From Ampullaceana balthica (lineage: Eukaryota; Mollusca; Gastropoda; Lymnaeidae): 64,000 nt of DNA. The position numbers and the translations under genes are program-made. Shown here in pieces: positions 24,691 to 37,400 of the stretch (position 1 is the stretch's first letter; every line of letters begins with the position of its first letter). Location of the stretch: contig CALYLW010001085.1 in NCBI GenBank assembly GCA_944989445.1, positions 356,694-420,693 on the forward strand, read 5' to 3'. The notes below the pieces were generated by a model. It worked only from the letters and a program-made list of their open reading frames with translations. It was not told where the DNA came from and did no database searches.

Positions 24691-25165
24691 GAATTACAAA
24701 AACAGTAGTACATGTAATAACAAGATACAAAAACAGTAGTACATGTACTAACAAGATACAAAAACAGTAGTACATGTACTAACAAGATACAAAAACAGTA
24801 GTACATGTACTAACAAGATACAAAAACAGTAGTACATGTACAGTTATGTACTAACAAGATACAAAAACAGTAAGTACATGTACAGTTATGTACTAACAAG
24901 ATACAAAAACAGTAGTACATGTAATAACAAGATACAAAAACAGTAGTACATGTACTAACAAGATACAAAAACAGTAGTACATGTACAGTTATGTACTAAC
25001 AAGATACAAAAACAGTAGTACATGTAATAACAAGATACAAAAACAGTAGTACATGTACTAACAAGATACAAAAACAGTAGTACATGTACTAACAAGATAC
25101 AAAAACAGTAGTACATGTACTAACAAGATACAAAAACAGTAGTACATGTACTAACAAGATACAAA
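24691..25165. repeat. 31-bp tandem array with longer variants
   Basis: The unit contains ACAAGATACAAAAACAGTAG and TACATGTACTA. Some units carry an extra CAGTTATGTA. There are about 14 copies. Confidence 0.97.
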
Positions 25166-25384
25166 TCAACAAATGTGAGTCGTGAGACACTGAACAAGAT
25201 AATTATAGGATAGCAATCAACAAGATAATGATAGGATAGCAATCAACAATATGGATTAAAAAAAAGGATATACAACAACAGAAAATCCGTGTGTTTAAAT
25301 CATTGGATGTTTATTTCCAATTGAGCTGCTTATAACAGTCAAAATAAAGCACACATCAAATTTATATATCACAATTGGTTCTGA

Positions 25385-25600
25385 ACTTGAGTTTGATAAA
25401 AGAACTCAATGGCACACGGTACATACATACATTCATACACAGAGATAGTCCTAGACAATAGAAATAGATGGCATCACATGACCAAGGGGATATTCAGTTT
25501 GATAAAAGAACTCAATGGCACACGGTACATACATACATTCATACACAGAGATAATCCTGGACAATAGAAATAGATGGCATCACCTGACCAAGGGGAATAA
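25385..25600. repeat. Tandem duplication of about 108 bp
   Basis: TTTGATAAAAGAACTCAATG through CACAGAGAT and GATGGCATCAC occurs twice, with three or four differences. Confidence 0.9.
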
Positions 25601-25888
25601 CAAGCACACTGAAATTACAGGGAGTTATAATATAAAGTCACTTAAATAACAGATAGAGGGAAAAAAAAAGAAATAATATAGATTTTTTAATGTTGCTTTG
25701 GTGTGAGGTGGGGGAAGGGGTGGTAGTGTGCCAATGAATCCTCACAAAAAAAAACAATAGTACATTATTTAAAAAATGGGAGGTAAAAAGATAAAATAAG
25801 GGAGTTATATAGTTTTAAGATTGTCCTATTTGACAGAAATGTAATATTTAAACCATTAAAAAAACTGACCTTGTTTGAACTCGTGGTT

Positions 25889-26207
25889 TTATCAAACAGT
25901 TTACTAGTCATTAGATCAATAATCTATCAAACAGTTTACTAGTCATTAGATCAATAATCTATCAAACAGTTAACTAGTCATTAGATCAATAATCTATCAA
26001 ACAGTTTACTAGTCATTAGCTCAATAATCTATCAAACAGTTTACTAGTCATTAGATCAATAATCTATCAAACAGTTAACTAGTCATTAGATCAATAATCT
26101 ATCAAACAGTTTAATAGTCATTAGATCAATAATCTATCAAACAGTTTACTAGTCATTAGATCAATAATCTATCAAACAGTTTACTAGTCATTAGATCAAT
26201 AATCTTT
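25889..26207. repeat. 35-bp tandem array, nine copies
   Basis: The unit contains ATCAAACAGTTTACTAGTCA followed by TTAGATCAATAATCT. Confidence 0.97.
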
Positions 26208-26692
26208 ACTATGTTGAAATACTTAAATAACAGATCATGAAATGTCAAAATTAACAAAATGACAACTGAAAAGCCCACCACTTAAGCCTTTGCATTTATG
26301 TAAAATGTATGAATCCGATCACAAAGCTGCATCTCACATGATATTGTATATTTAAAATCAAATTGAATTTAATTGAATAACTTTAATGAACAAGTAACCA
26401 TTTTGCAAGTCACATTGTGTTAACTAGGGAAATTACTTAAACTAATTCCATCTCATCCTTTTATCCTGGTGGAACAATGCAATATCCCTTACAATTCATC
26501 AACATTTTTTTTTACATTATGGCATTGCTAGTCAAACTGTGTGTCCCACTACATTGAATATTTTTAAAAACTATTTTCATGCTTTTCAAACTAGGCTAAA
26601 ATTAACTGATCCAAACACAAAATGTAAACAAAGACTTGAGCCACCTTAGAATGACAAGGTTCTATGTCAACGTTTGGTCGAAATTTGATGTC

Positions 26693-26840
26693 AGCAGGCC
26701 TATATATAGTTAGTAGGCCTATGTATAGTTAGTAGGCCTATATATAGTCAGTAGGCCTATATATAGTTAGTAGGCCTATATATAGTTAGTAGGCCTATAT
26801 ATAGTTAGTAGGCCTATATATAGTTAGTAGGCCTATATAG
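26693..26840. repeat. 19-bp tandem array, about eight copies
   Basis: The unit AGGCCTATATATAGTTAGT is nearly perfect. Confidence 0.95.
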
Positions 26841-26954
26841 AGTTAAAACCTTGTTATTCTGTGATTCCCACAAAATTGTCTTCAAGATACAGCTTTCATG
26901 TTTTGACCATGATAGATTAATACAAGGACCATAACCCGGTGACTGTAACTCATT

Positions 26955-27494
26955 TTTAAATCCCTTATATTAATTTCGCGGCCGTCTCATCATCTCTCTC
27001 ATGGGCTCGGCGGGCGGAAAAACAAAAGTCGAAAATGACCCACTTCCCATGATCCGATCGAACTGAAATTTGGCACACGGACCCGTCTGACCTAACAATG
27101 CATCGTATCAAAATTTCAGATCGATCGAACGCACCGTAATTAAATTAATGCATTTTTAGTTTATCCTTATATGAGGTATGTAATTTAAATTCACGGTTTG
27201 TTATTGTTTTTTTGCCACGTGAAATTTTGAGCTGACGCATTGAGGCGACCCAACGAAGCGACGGGCGCTTTTGTTTACATTTTACGTGTCACTCTGAGCT
27301 CGGTCAAGCGAATCGGTGACCAGACTTTTCCCCTCTCCCCCCCCCACCCCTCCCCCCCCCCACTAGGGTTATGATGCAAAGTTGAGTTAAGACAGATTCA
27401 GTCTGTAAATGTTTGAAAATAATCAATACTGTTAGTTATGTCTCATATATAAGGGATTTATAGTCAAAAACTTTGTTTTTACGGGTTTGTTTTA
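26955..27494 (+). repeat. Full copy of the AAATCCCTTATAT dispersed element
   Basis: Starts AAATCCCTTATATTAATTTC and ends ATATAAGGGATTTATAGTCA. It is close to the copy at 2177-2707. Confidence 0.75.
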
Positions 27495-27794
27495 TTGTCA
27501 CAACTTCGACTTAAAACCTTGTTATCCTAAGGGGGGCGTTATGTGGGAGACATGTTTGAAGAAATCATACATTAAGATTATACTTGTTATAAACAAAACA
27601 AAGAGTTATTTGATTGGTAAAGCAAAGCCTTTTAACAAATTCAAATAAAAAATAGATGAAAAATTGTCACTGAATTTTGATTTGACTTATAATTTTGGAA
27701 ACCCACATGCAATATAACAATTTAAAAACATATTGAGAGAATAATTTTTTTTTAAAAATTGGATAAATTAGAGAAAAGAAAAAAAGATCAACCA

Positions 27795-28159
27795 CAGTGT
27801 GACCCCGTTAAGTCGTGCTTTGTTATTTTGTGAAATCGGTCAAGTCGCGGTAATTCCATGGCTCCCAAATTTTGTGACATAACATAGCAATAAATCATGA
27901 TTTTCCAGCGATTTAAGGTTTCTGGATATAGTGGATTAAAACAAGTGTACCAGGATAAGTACTGATACGCGAGTATAATCTTAATTTTGATTTTAAATAA
28001 ATGTTATAGGGAAGAAAACAATGCTTTTATTTGCATCCCTTATTACCGCTCAACAAGTTACACTGAAATCTGTACTAAGTGACGATAAATCGCGATTCAC
28101 CAAAGTCGCAATTACATAAATATGGACCCGAACTACCGCGACTTAACGGGGTCACACTG
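27795..28159. mobile_element. MITE with perfect 21-bp terminal inverted repeats
   Basis: CAGTGTGACCCCGTTAAGTC(G) at the left and its exact complement at the right, 365 bp, no coding capacity. Superfamily not assigned. Confidence 0.85.
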
Positions 28160-28419
28160 TATTATATTTTTAAAAAAAGATAAATTTTTTAACAAATAAA
28201 TACATTTATACATCAAAATAAAAATGACAAAAGTGTTACAAGAAGCCAAAGTGGCAGGTAATTAACTGAAGATATCCAGTTTTTGTTTCAAACATTAACC
28301 AAAATATAATGAGATGCAGCCTCCAAAATTTAAAAAATTTTAAAAAAAAATAAATAATAAACCGAATTGGCAGTGTCTATCTGTGATAAAATGATTAGTG
28401 TTTTGTTTTGTTTGAAAAC

Positions 28420-28797
28420 CCAATCACCAATGTCACATTCCAACAAACAAATGACATGTTTCATTCTAACAAACCAATCACCAATGTCACATTTCAACAA
28501 ATGACATGTTTCATTCTAACAAACCAATCACCAATGTCACATTCCAACAAACAAATGACATGTTTCATTCTGAACCACCAATCACCAATGTCACATTCCA
28601 ACAAACAAATGACATGTTTCATTCTAACTAACCAATCACCAATGTCACATTCCAACAAACAAATGACATGTTTCATTCTAACAAACCAATCACCAAGGTC
28701 ACATTCCAAAAAACAAATGACATGTTTCATTCTGAACCACCAATCACCAATGTCACATTCCAACAAACAAATGACATGTTTCATTCTAACCAACCAT
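28420..28797. repeat. 54-bp tandem array, about seven copies
   Basis: The unit contains CAACAAACAAATGACATG and CCAATCACCAATGTCACATT. It keeps frames open on both strands because 54 is divisible by three; it is not a gene. Confidence 0.95.
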
Positions 28798-28799
28798 CA

Positions 28800-30488
28800 C
28801 CTCTGTTTAATTGCAATGACAATTTTTATTCCATTGCTGAATTTTAAACTTATTGAAAACCTGACTTTTCAATGCATCAACAAGAAATAATTACAAATAC
28901 AATAGTCAAAAATTTGTGTACATAGTCATTTCATCTTGTGATGTACACTGCACAATCTTTGATCTGTGACAACTGGTGATATGATGGTGATCAGTTACAC
29001 TACACTTTCATCCAACAGACATGCACACGATCTTGGGACGATATATTTAATATTTTGTCAATCATGTGACAGGATATGACCTCATAACAGCAGCTTGACC
29101 CGATTTTTACACAAGGGAGGTCATCAAACCAAAATAATTAAGTCAGCAAATAAAATTAATATATTTTAAAATTTTTACATTTTATTTCCAAACACTTAAC
29201 ATTCAAAAATACGGAAACTATAATATATAATGTTTACGGTACACATTAAGATACAATCATGTTGAAACTGCCATAGTAATTAGGAAGTGAGCAGAAAGGG
29301 AGACTGTGTGTGTGTGTGTGTGGGGGGGGGGAGAGGGGCCGGAGACCTCTGGTCAAGAAAACATTTAATGATTTTAAATAACAAAATAAACTTTGGCACA
29401 TACTTGAATTACATTTTATTTCATTCTAAAAAAAAATCAGGACTCAACAAAGGAGTTGCGCGTGTAAATAAAGACTCTACTGACATTGATGCGATTAAGC
29501 GTTCATTTATTTGTTTGAAAAATAGAAGCAGTATTTAATTTTACTCTATAAAAGATTTTAAAAATTGGAGCACAACGTTATCCAGTTATTCCACCCTAAG
29601 TATAAGATGTGATTTGTTGATCTTGGCATCGTTGTTAGTTTCCCATATTTCAATTAGCAGCTTATCTTCATGCAATTGAAAATCTTCCGTATTGTAACTT
29701 TTGAACATTTTTATATCAGCAATTCATTTTTTTATCAGCACTAAAAAATATTATGAGAAAAGAGGCGCAGTGCTGCTTAAGGTCATCTAAAGTAGTTTGA
29801 TTTTAATTTCAGGAATAATACTGGGTGGAAAAAATGTCCCTCTTAATTAATAAAAAATATTTTGTTGATTTTTTGTCCAACAAATTGTTAAAAAAAAATT
29901 AGCTGAAAAGATCCCACATTTTGGGTAATGTTCTGGGGGAGCTATTAAATTGTTGGAAAATAATAATAACAAAGGAAAAAAAATTAAAAAATGTGCCAGT
30001 TACATTACAAACATTAATTTTCACAACAAAATAAAAAAGAAAGATATTTTTAAAGAGAACAATGACAACAAAGATGACAGATTAGAGATCTCAGCTTTAG
30101 AAGACCACTTATCCTTACAATGAATTTGATTGATAACTATTAAAATACAGTGTAACACCATAATCTTGCACACCATTCACAATGTTCTTCAATTAGCACT
30201 GCACAGAGCATGTGTACTGTCTGCTTATACACAACATTCATTAGATGCTAGAACACACTATGTGTGCCGGCTGCGATAGTATGCAGCTTTAACATCGTCT
30301 GTGACATCCGCTGACAAAACAGTAATGATAACTTGACCAGAATGACTTGAGAGGTGACTTGATGTGGTTAGCACAGACTCAAGTTACATTGAAGTAATAT
30401 CATGTTTAGTAACAATAACTATAACACATTCATCATGTGTTGCCATGACATCAGATGAAACTTTGGATTGTTTATTAAATCTATTGCC
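28800..30488. other. AT-rich intergenic DNA, nothing recognised
   Basis: A (GT)n/(G)n stretch at about 29304-29332 is the only simple repeat. No exon-like segment was found. Confidence 0.5.
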
Positions 30489-30698
30489 TGGCAATAATAA
30501 TAATAATAACCCCCTTTACAGACCATGACGGCCTATGGGGCAAGGGAAGTAGCGTTCACAAGTTTCATTGAGCCACCACTAACGAGCAGGGGATTGTGTG
30601 GCTAGCACAATGCTCCGGGGGCCTTGCCAGTAGCGAGGCTCGAACCCGCGACTCGAGTTTTTGTCTCGGGTCGATAGTCCAGCGGGCTACCACTTTTG
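30489..30698 (-). mobile_element. tRNA-derived SINE, minus strand
   Basis: On the minus strand TAGCCCGCTGGACTATCGAC is followed by GTCGCGGGTTCGAGCCTCG, matching A-box and B-box promoter motifs. The element ends in a (TTA)n tail (ATAATAATAATAATAA on + at 30495). Confidence 0.75.
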
Positions 30699-31172
30699 CA
30701 TAAATTAAATTAATGTTACAGTGACGAAAAGGTGATTTGCATACAGCTTAGAGGGTGACAAGTGGAGAGAAAACAAAGTGGTGTGGGGGTGGGCTGGATG
30801 ACAGATGAGGTGCTGGATGACAGATGAGGGCTGGATGACAGATGAGGGCTGATATGTGTAACGAATATGAAGTGTTATTGCGCGCAATACTTATAGTGGA
30901 GCAAAATCTCAAGGACACACAGGTAAATTTCTAGTTTCATTCTGTCACATCCATGCAAGCCATTCTCTTGACACAGCTATGTTGTCCAGCCATCTGTCAC
31001 AGCCATGCTGTTTAACTATTCCTGTCACAGCCATGCTGTTTAACTATTCCTGTCACATCCATGCTGTTAACCCATCCCTGTCACATCCATGTTGTTAACC
31101 CATCTGTCACATGCATGTTGTAAAACCCTCCTTGTCAATCAAACATTTGGTTACGGCTGCCTACAGTTTTGG

Positions 31173-31439
31173 TCACCTCTTGGCATCCCGCTGAGAAAAC
31201 TTCTCCGAAAGAAAATCAAAAAGAGGCTGGGGAAGCGGTGAGTTTCGTTGATCTTGCCACAGCGAATGAGATCCGAATGTTGAGCGAGATCCCAGCGTAG
31301 AATGAGATCCAGATGGTTTTGATGGGGGCTTGTGGGATGGCAGCGAAGATGGCGTTGAGTGAAAGCAAACCCAGTTACAGTACTCCCTGAGGGTGGACGC
31401 CAGCTGACCGACCGTTAGGCCTGACATCATGTTGGTCAC
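31173..31439 (-). CDS. PARG-AKAP exon 17 with stop codon
   Basis: Encodes VTNMMSGLTVGQLASTLREY, matching the PARG LTVGDVYKLLLRYY helix. A Ser/His/Pro-rich stretch follows, then LPQPLFDFLSEKF and TGA. PLFDFL near the end recalls the SLFDWLL tail of AKAP11/SPHKAP. The acceptor is ACAAGAG|GT. Confidence 0.9.
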   Translation of the reverse strand: MTNMMSGLTVGQLASTLREYCNWVCFHSTPSSLPSHKPPSKPSGSHSTLGSRSTFGSHSLWQDQRNSPLPQPLFDFLSEKFSQRDAKR

Positions 31440-34400
31440 CTCTTGTATCTAGTGGCCATGCGGAGAACAACAAAATTGACTTTTAAATCACAAATTGATA
31501 AAGATGTTTATACTAGAGTTTTAATCATTGCTGACCATCCATAACTTACTGCTGAGCTGTTTCATTGACCAACATAACCATAAGAAAGCAAAATGATGAA
31601 ATTTACTTAACTGCTAAACTTCTGTCTCGGATCAATACCGTAAGAAACCTGTGTCGGCAACTGATAACTAATGGAAACTATTGATATTATTATGTACCTG
31701 TGTCAAAGACTGATGAATATTGATATTATTATGTACCTGTGTCAAAGACGGATGAATATTGATATTATTATGTACCTGTGTCAAAGACTGATGAATATTG
31801 ATATTATTATGTACCTGTGACAAAGACTGATGAATATTGATATTATTATGTACCTGTGCCAAAGACTGATCTCCAAACGTGTAGTAGATCAAGAGGGGGC
31901 TCCTGGCAACACTTGCAGCGATCCATTGCATGAGAAACTTGAGCTGTGGATCTCCCTGATAAGCGCCGCACCCCCAGTTCCCGGTGGCTATCGGGCGTCT
32001 GTATGACAGGAACTGAAACAACAGCAGAATCTCCAGATCAATCCAACAGATGAACCAGGTCAGATTAGCATGGCATCATTATGGATCATGAACATAAATT
32101 TTTGATGGGGTTAACATTGGGTGCGACGGAAGACAATTATGTCAACATTATTCCAGGTGTCATTGTGTCCATACAACCAAAAGATACCCAACACCTGCCG
32201 AAGACAAATACCCCAGATTGTCACCAGTATGTGTAATCCAACAGCTGCTGTGATAAATAAAGCTAAACCAAGTTTTTATTATACTCCCTTTATTCTCGTG
32301 CGTCTTGCTGCGATGCAAAATAGTGCAGATGGGCACTACTAGAGTTTGCAGTTGATTGACGTTACTTTGAAAGTCAAAGCTACGTAAAATAAAAAATTAT
32401 ACAAATTTTTTGTATATTTTTAAAAAAATGAAAATTTGATAGATAATTTTTTATCGTTGCCACAAGTCTGCCTGCAAAATTTCAGCACGATTTGATAACA
32501 GGAAAAGGTTAAAAAATCTATCCAAAGTTTTTCCGAGTTTAAATAAAGGGAGTAGAAAACCCAGATTTTTGGACAATAATGCTACAGAGACCACTCACCC
32601 GAAGCCACTTGTTCTTCTTGCACTGCTGCAGTGCCTCCGTTACAACATGGCTGCACAGATCATCAGCAAACTGTTCAACGCTCTGCTCAGTGTCCGCGCC
32701 CTCCTCTTCCTCGTCACCAGACTCATCCTCCCGCTCTCTCTTGACCTGACCTTGTGTTCTGGGAACGTGGTCAGCACGTGTGACAGCTTGACTGACCGGG
32801 GCTACAGTATCGTGGCTGGCTGGGCCTATACTCTCCAGGGATGACGTTGAGAGGGAGGTGGATGAGGATGACAGATGAGAGGAGCATGTTTCGTCTGACC
32901 CGAGTTCAGCTGAGCTGACACTTGACTGGGACTCGGATTTCTTTTTTCTAAAATTCTTTTTCTGGGAAGAAAATAATTGAAAACATCAAATCCCATTTAG
33001 AACAGTATAATCGAATTTTAAAGTTATCTATTATAAAGCTGATATAATTTATGAAGTATTAATCATTATTTACTTTTATGTATTCTTAAAATCATAAATC
33101 ACATTTTTTTTCTTTCTCAGCAGTAAGTAAGGTGTCTCTTCCCAACAGAATACAAGGAACCAGACATAAGCTTTCATATAGCAGCAATAGATTGCTGGCA
33201 AAGTGAAGGTCACTAGACATTAGGTGAGAGCAACAATAATTTTTGTTTGTACCCCCCTACCCATGTAAGGGACACTATCCAACCACACTACACTGGTGGT
33301 ATACTGGTGCCCATCACACTACACTGGTGGCATACTGGTGCCCATCACACTACACTGGTGGCATACTGGTGTCCATCACACTACACTGGTGGCATACTGG
33401 TGCCCATCACACTACACTGGTGGCATACTGGTGTCCATCACACTACACTGGTGGTATACTGGTGCCCATCACACTACACTGGTGGTATACTGGTGCCCAT
33501 CACACTACACTGGTGGTATACTGGTGCCCATCACACTACACTGGTGGTATACTGGTGCCCATCACACTACACTGGTGGCATACTGGTGCCCATCACACTA
33601 CACTGGTGGTATACTGGTGCCCATCACACTACACTGGTGGCATACTGGTGCCCATCACACTACACTGGTGGTATACTGGTGCCCATCACACTACACTGGT
33701 GGTATACTGGTGCCCATCACACTACACTGGTGGTATACTGGTGCCCATCACACTACACTGGTGGTATACTGGTGCCCATCACACTACACTGGTGGTATAC
33801 TGGTGCCCATCACACTACACTGGTGGTATACTGGTGCCCATCACACTACACTGGTGGTATACTGGTGCCCATCCCACTACACTGGTGGCATACTGGTGCC
33901 CATCACACTACACTGGTGGTATACTGGTGGCCATCACACTACACTGGTGGTATACTGGTGCCCATCACACTACACTGGTGGTATACTGGTGCCCATCCCA
34001 CTACACTGGTGGTATACTGGTGCTAGGCCACCAACAATACACTACCAGAAACAAGTAACTATTATTTAGTTTGTTCTGCCACTTTGGCACCTCCCCATGT
34101 TTCTATGTATTGAGTCCAGTACCCTAATGAAAATCTTAACCACTTACCCAATGCTGACTTTCACTGAGTTCTCGGGCTGGGCACCTGGATCCTGACTCCG
34201 ACTTGCTCCTCATCTCAAAGCTCAGGTACTGGCGAGGGGAGATTTTTGACGGCACTTGTAAGGTGGATGACGAGGCGTGGGGTGGAGATGAACGAAACTG
34301 AAAAGGCGATGGCGAGGAATGTCTCTTAGCGTGACCGGGCGTCGCGCATGACTCAGCAGTTGGACGGGTTTGTGGCTGTTTCGGTCTGGCGCCCCCCCAG

Positions 34401-37400
34401 GCTTCAGAGGTGGGCTTGAATGTAGGATGGAGGTACTGCTGTGATGATGGGGCGACACTGAAAGACGAAGCCCTCCTCTCACCGGAGGGGCCGAATCTTA
34501 TCCTGTGGCTGTATGATGAATGGGGTTTCCCCGAAATGTCTGGAGCTGAATCTTTTCTCCGTGGAATGTTTCTGGGCTTCGAATGTGCACAGGATGTTGG
34601 TGCTCCTTGCATGCCTCCCTGTCCCAGCTTGTTGGCTGCCGACACCGACCACAGGGCAGGCGTCAGTTTTTCCTCGCTGCCGCTGTTCCCGCTGGTGTCG
34701 GTGGGGACGCTGAGGCTGTCCGCGTTGACGGTGGCCAGAAGTGCGTCCCGCATGATCTGGTCGGTGAGGTTCTCGGCAAACAGGTTGACATCCTGCTCCT
34801 CCCTGCTCATGTAATCTGGGTCACACCTCAGCACACACACTGCCTCTTGAACTACACGGCCAGCAAAGTAGCTGGCATAGTCCTGATTGGAAAAAAATCT
34901 TGAGAATAATTTATGTTTTTTTGTTTGTTTTTTAAATCCTTAATATTAACTTGCGGTGTCTGTTTGATTGTTTGCTTGCTTGTCACCAAAACTTTGGATC
35001 GATTTTTAACCCACTTCCTCATAAGCTAGCGAGCTGAAATTTTGCAGGCAGACTCGTGCCGACGATAAAAATGATGTATCTAAATTTCAGATAAATCGAA
35101 TGTACCGTAATTAAATTAATGAATTTTTAGATTATCTTTATTTATCTCTATGTAACATGCTAACTTATTTTTGCTATAGTGTCGTGGTGCGTATTATATT
35201 GAACAACCTTTCCTGTCGCGCAATAAGGTGCGTATTTTATTGAGAAAACTTTTTATAAACATATTCCTGATCGGTGCGCATTATGTTAAACATGTTTTAC
35301 GACACAACTACAATTTTGTATTTTTGGATGGTCTTGAGCTGCGTATTATAATGAACATTCTTTTATTTATGTCTCGTACATAAAGGATTTATAGTCAAAA
35401 TCTTGGTTTTTTACATTTAAAAAAAATTTAACTCTAAATCATACAAAGGCTGTGCACTCAAAATTGCTTTGTGCATGCTTGAATCTCATTGTTATATTTG
35501 AACATCTAATCTGATGCAAGTGGAAAGCTAGAAATGAGCCCCAAATGTACACTTAACATAGCACAGTAAATATTCTCTTCAGACACATCAAAGCTATGTG
35601 AAAGCTATCTGTGGACAACAAAGATTAGATAATGTGGAATGCTATCAATGAACAGCAAAGAATAGATTTTGTGTAAACTATCAATGGACAGCAAAGAATA
35701 GATTATGCGAAAGCTATCAATGGACAGCAAAGTATAGATTATGTGAAAGCTATCAAATTAAGGCGAAGCATAACTTTTGTGAAAGCTACCTCTGTACAAC
35801 AGACAATAGATTGCGTCAAAGTTCTCTACCTGCAACTCCTCCTGACTGTGCTGTCTGTTGTACTCCAGCTGAAACTCATCTCCTACAAACTTGGGCGGCG
35901 GGAACCAGTATTCTGTCTCGGAGCTGTCTGACTTTCCCTGTCTGGAGTCCCTGCTGCGAGATCTGTCCAGCTGGGGGTGTCTCCGGTGTGACCTCGATGA
36001 CTGAGACATGCTGCAAGCACTGCTCAGGGGATATTGTTTGAATCATCAAAAGCAGGAATAATACATTCAATTACCAATAAAAAAAGTTTAAAACATGCAA
36101 TGACCAAAAACAAAATAGTGCAAACACATTAACTCATTCGCCCCTGATGCGACAAAACACATCTTTGACGGTTTAGTACAGATGTGACCAAATGCGTCTG
36201 TCGCTGTCGCATAGTGACGCAGTCTCGCAATTTTAGTTAAAAATAGCATTAACATCTTACTTTCTTCGAGACTTCCAGCTATTGTGTGATTCTATGAGAT
36301 TTCAATATTAAAAAATTGAAGTTTTTATCTTGTTTCACTTCACTTTCAATCCATGTGTGATTTAGTTTGATGCATCTCTATCTGGCATGTATTTAACCAA
36401 GGTGCCAAAAATCGCATTATCAGTCTTCAATCTTCATTTTTCCTCAGTGAATGTTGTGTTATTTTTATACATAGTTCATTTCTTAATGTATTAATATTTT
36501 ATTTCTTGAGATAAATCAATGTCTTAACTCATTAGCTCCTGATGCGACTAAATGCGCCCTTATAGGGGTCCGCACGGATGCGCCCAAATGCGTCTGTTCG
36601 CCTAGCGACGCACTATCGTATTTTTAGTTAAAAATAGCACGAAATCTCGCTTTCCTCGAGACTTCCGGCTAATGCGTGATTCTACGAGATTTCAATAAAC
36701 ATCACCGGATGTTTTTATCTTCTTTCACTTTCGATCCATGTTGTGAATTAGTTTGACGCGTCTATATGGCGTATGTATTCACCCGAGGTGCCGAAAATCG
36801 CGTTATCAGACTTCAATCCTCATTATTTCGCAGTGCATGTTATATTATTATTAAACTTAATTCATTTCTTGATGCATTAAACATTTTATTTTTTAAGATA
36901 AATGAATATCTTTAGAAAATAAAAGCATTTCTCTAATGGAATCAAAAGCTTAACGAAGTTGCTTCCCTTTTGTCCGGAATATGAAATAGATTCGGAAGTA
37001 GCCCTTCAGGAGCTAATGAGTTAAGAAAAGAAACACATTTTCCTAATGGAATCAAAAGCTTAACGAAGTTACTTCCCATGTGTCAGGAAAATTAGTAGAT
37101 AAGGAAGTAGATAGTGTCACTAAAGTAATCTGCCCAGCCAGACCTTGTGAAACTTGTGTTGAGCAACTCATTCTCCAGGTTGGCCAGGGTGGAGTCTCGG
37201 AATATACTGACACTACTTCGTCTGGATCCTTGAATAATGATGATAATAATGGAGGGATAACCAGAAAGTTTGACACAACAAACAAAAAATGGATGCATAA
37301 GAAGAATATTAATATAGTATATCACAAAGAAGAAGTTTTTCTATTGTTCAAGTTCAAAAACTTAAATATTAAATACATAAGAAGAATATTAAATAGAAAA

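Noticed and set aside
28408..28890. 160-codon frame on + and 99-codon frame on -
   Set aside because: 54-bp tandem repeat, divisible by three, so both strands stay open. Not gene-like.
33243..34069. Three overlapping open frames of about 260 codons on the + strand
   Set aside because: They are three frames through a 31-bp minisatellite with no stop in any + frame; each repeats a 31-residue period. It lies in an intron of the opposite-strand gene.
34410..34903. Open frames on + opposite PARG-AKAP exon 14
   Set aside because: Shadow frames of a GC-richer coding exon; no family similarity or splice logic on that strand.
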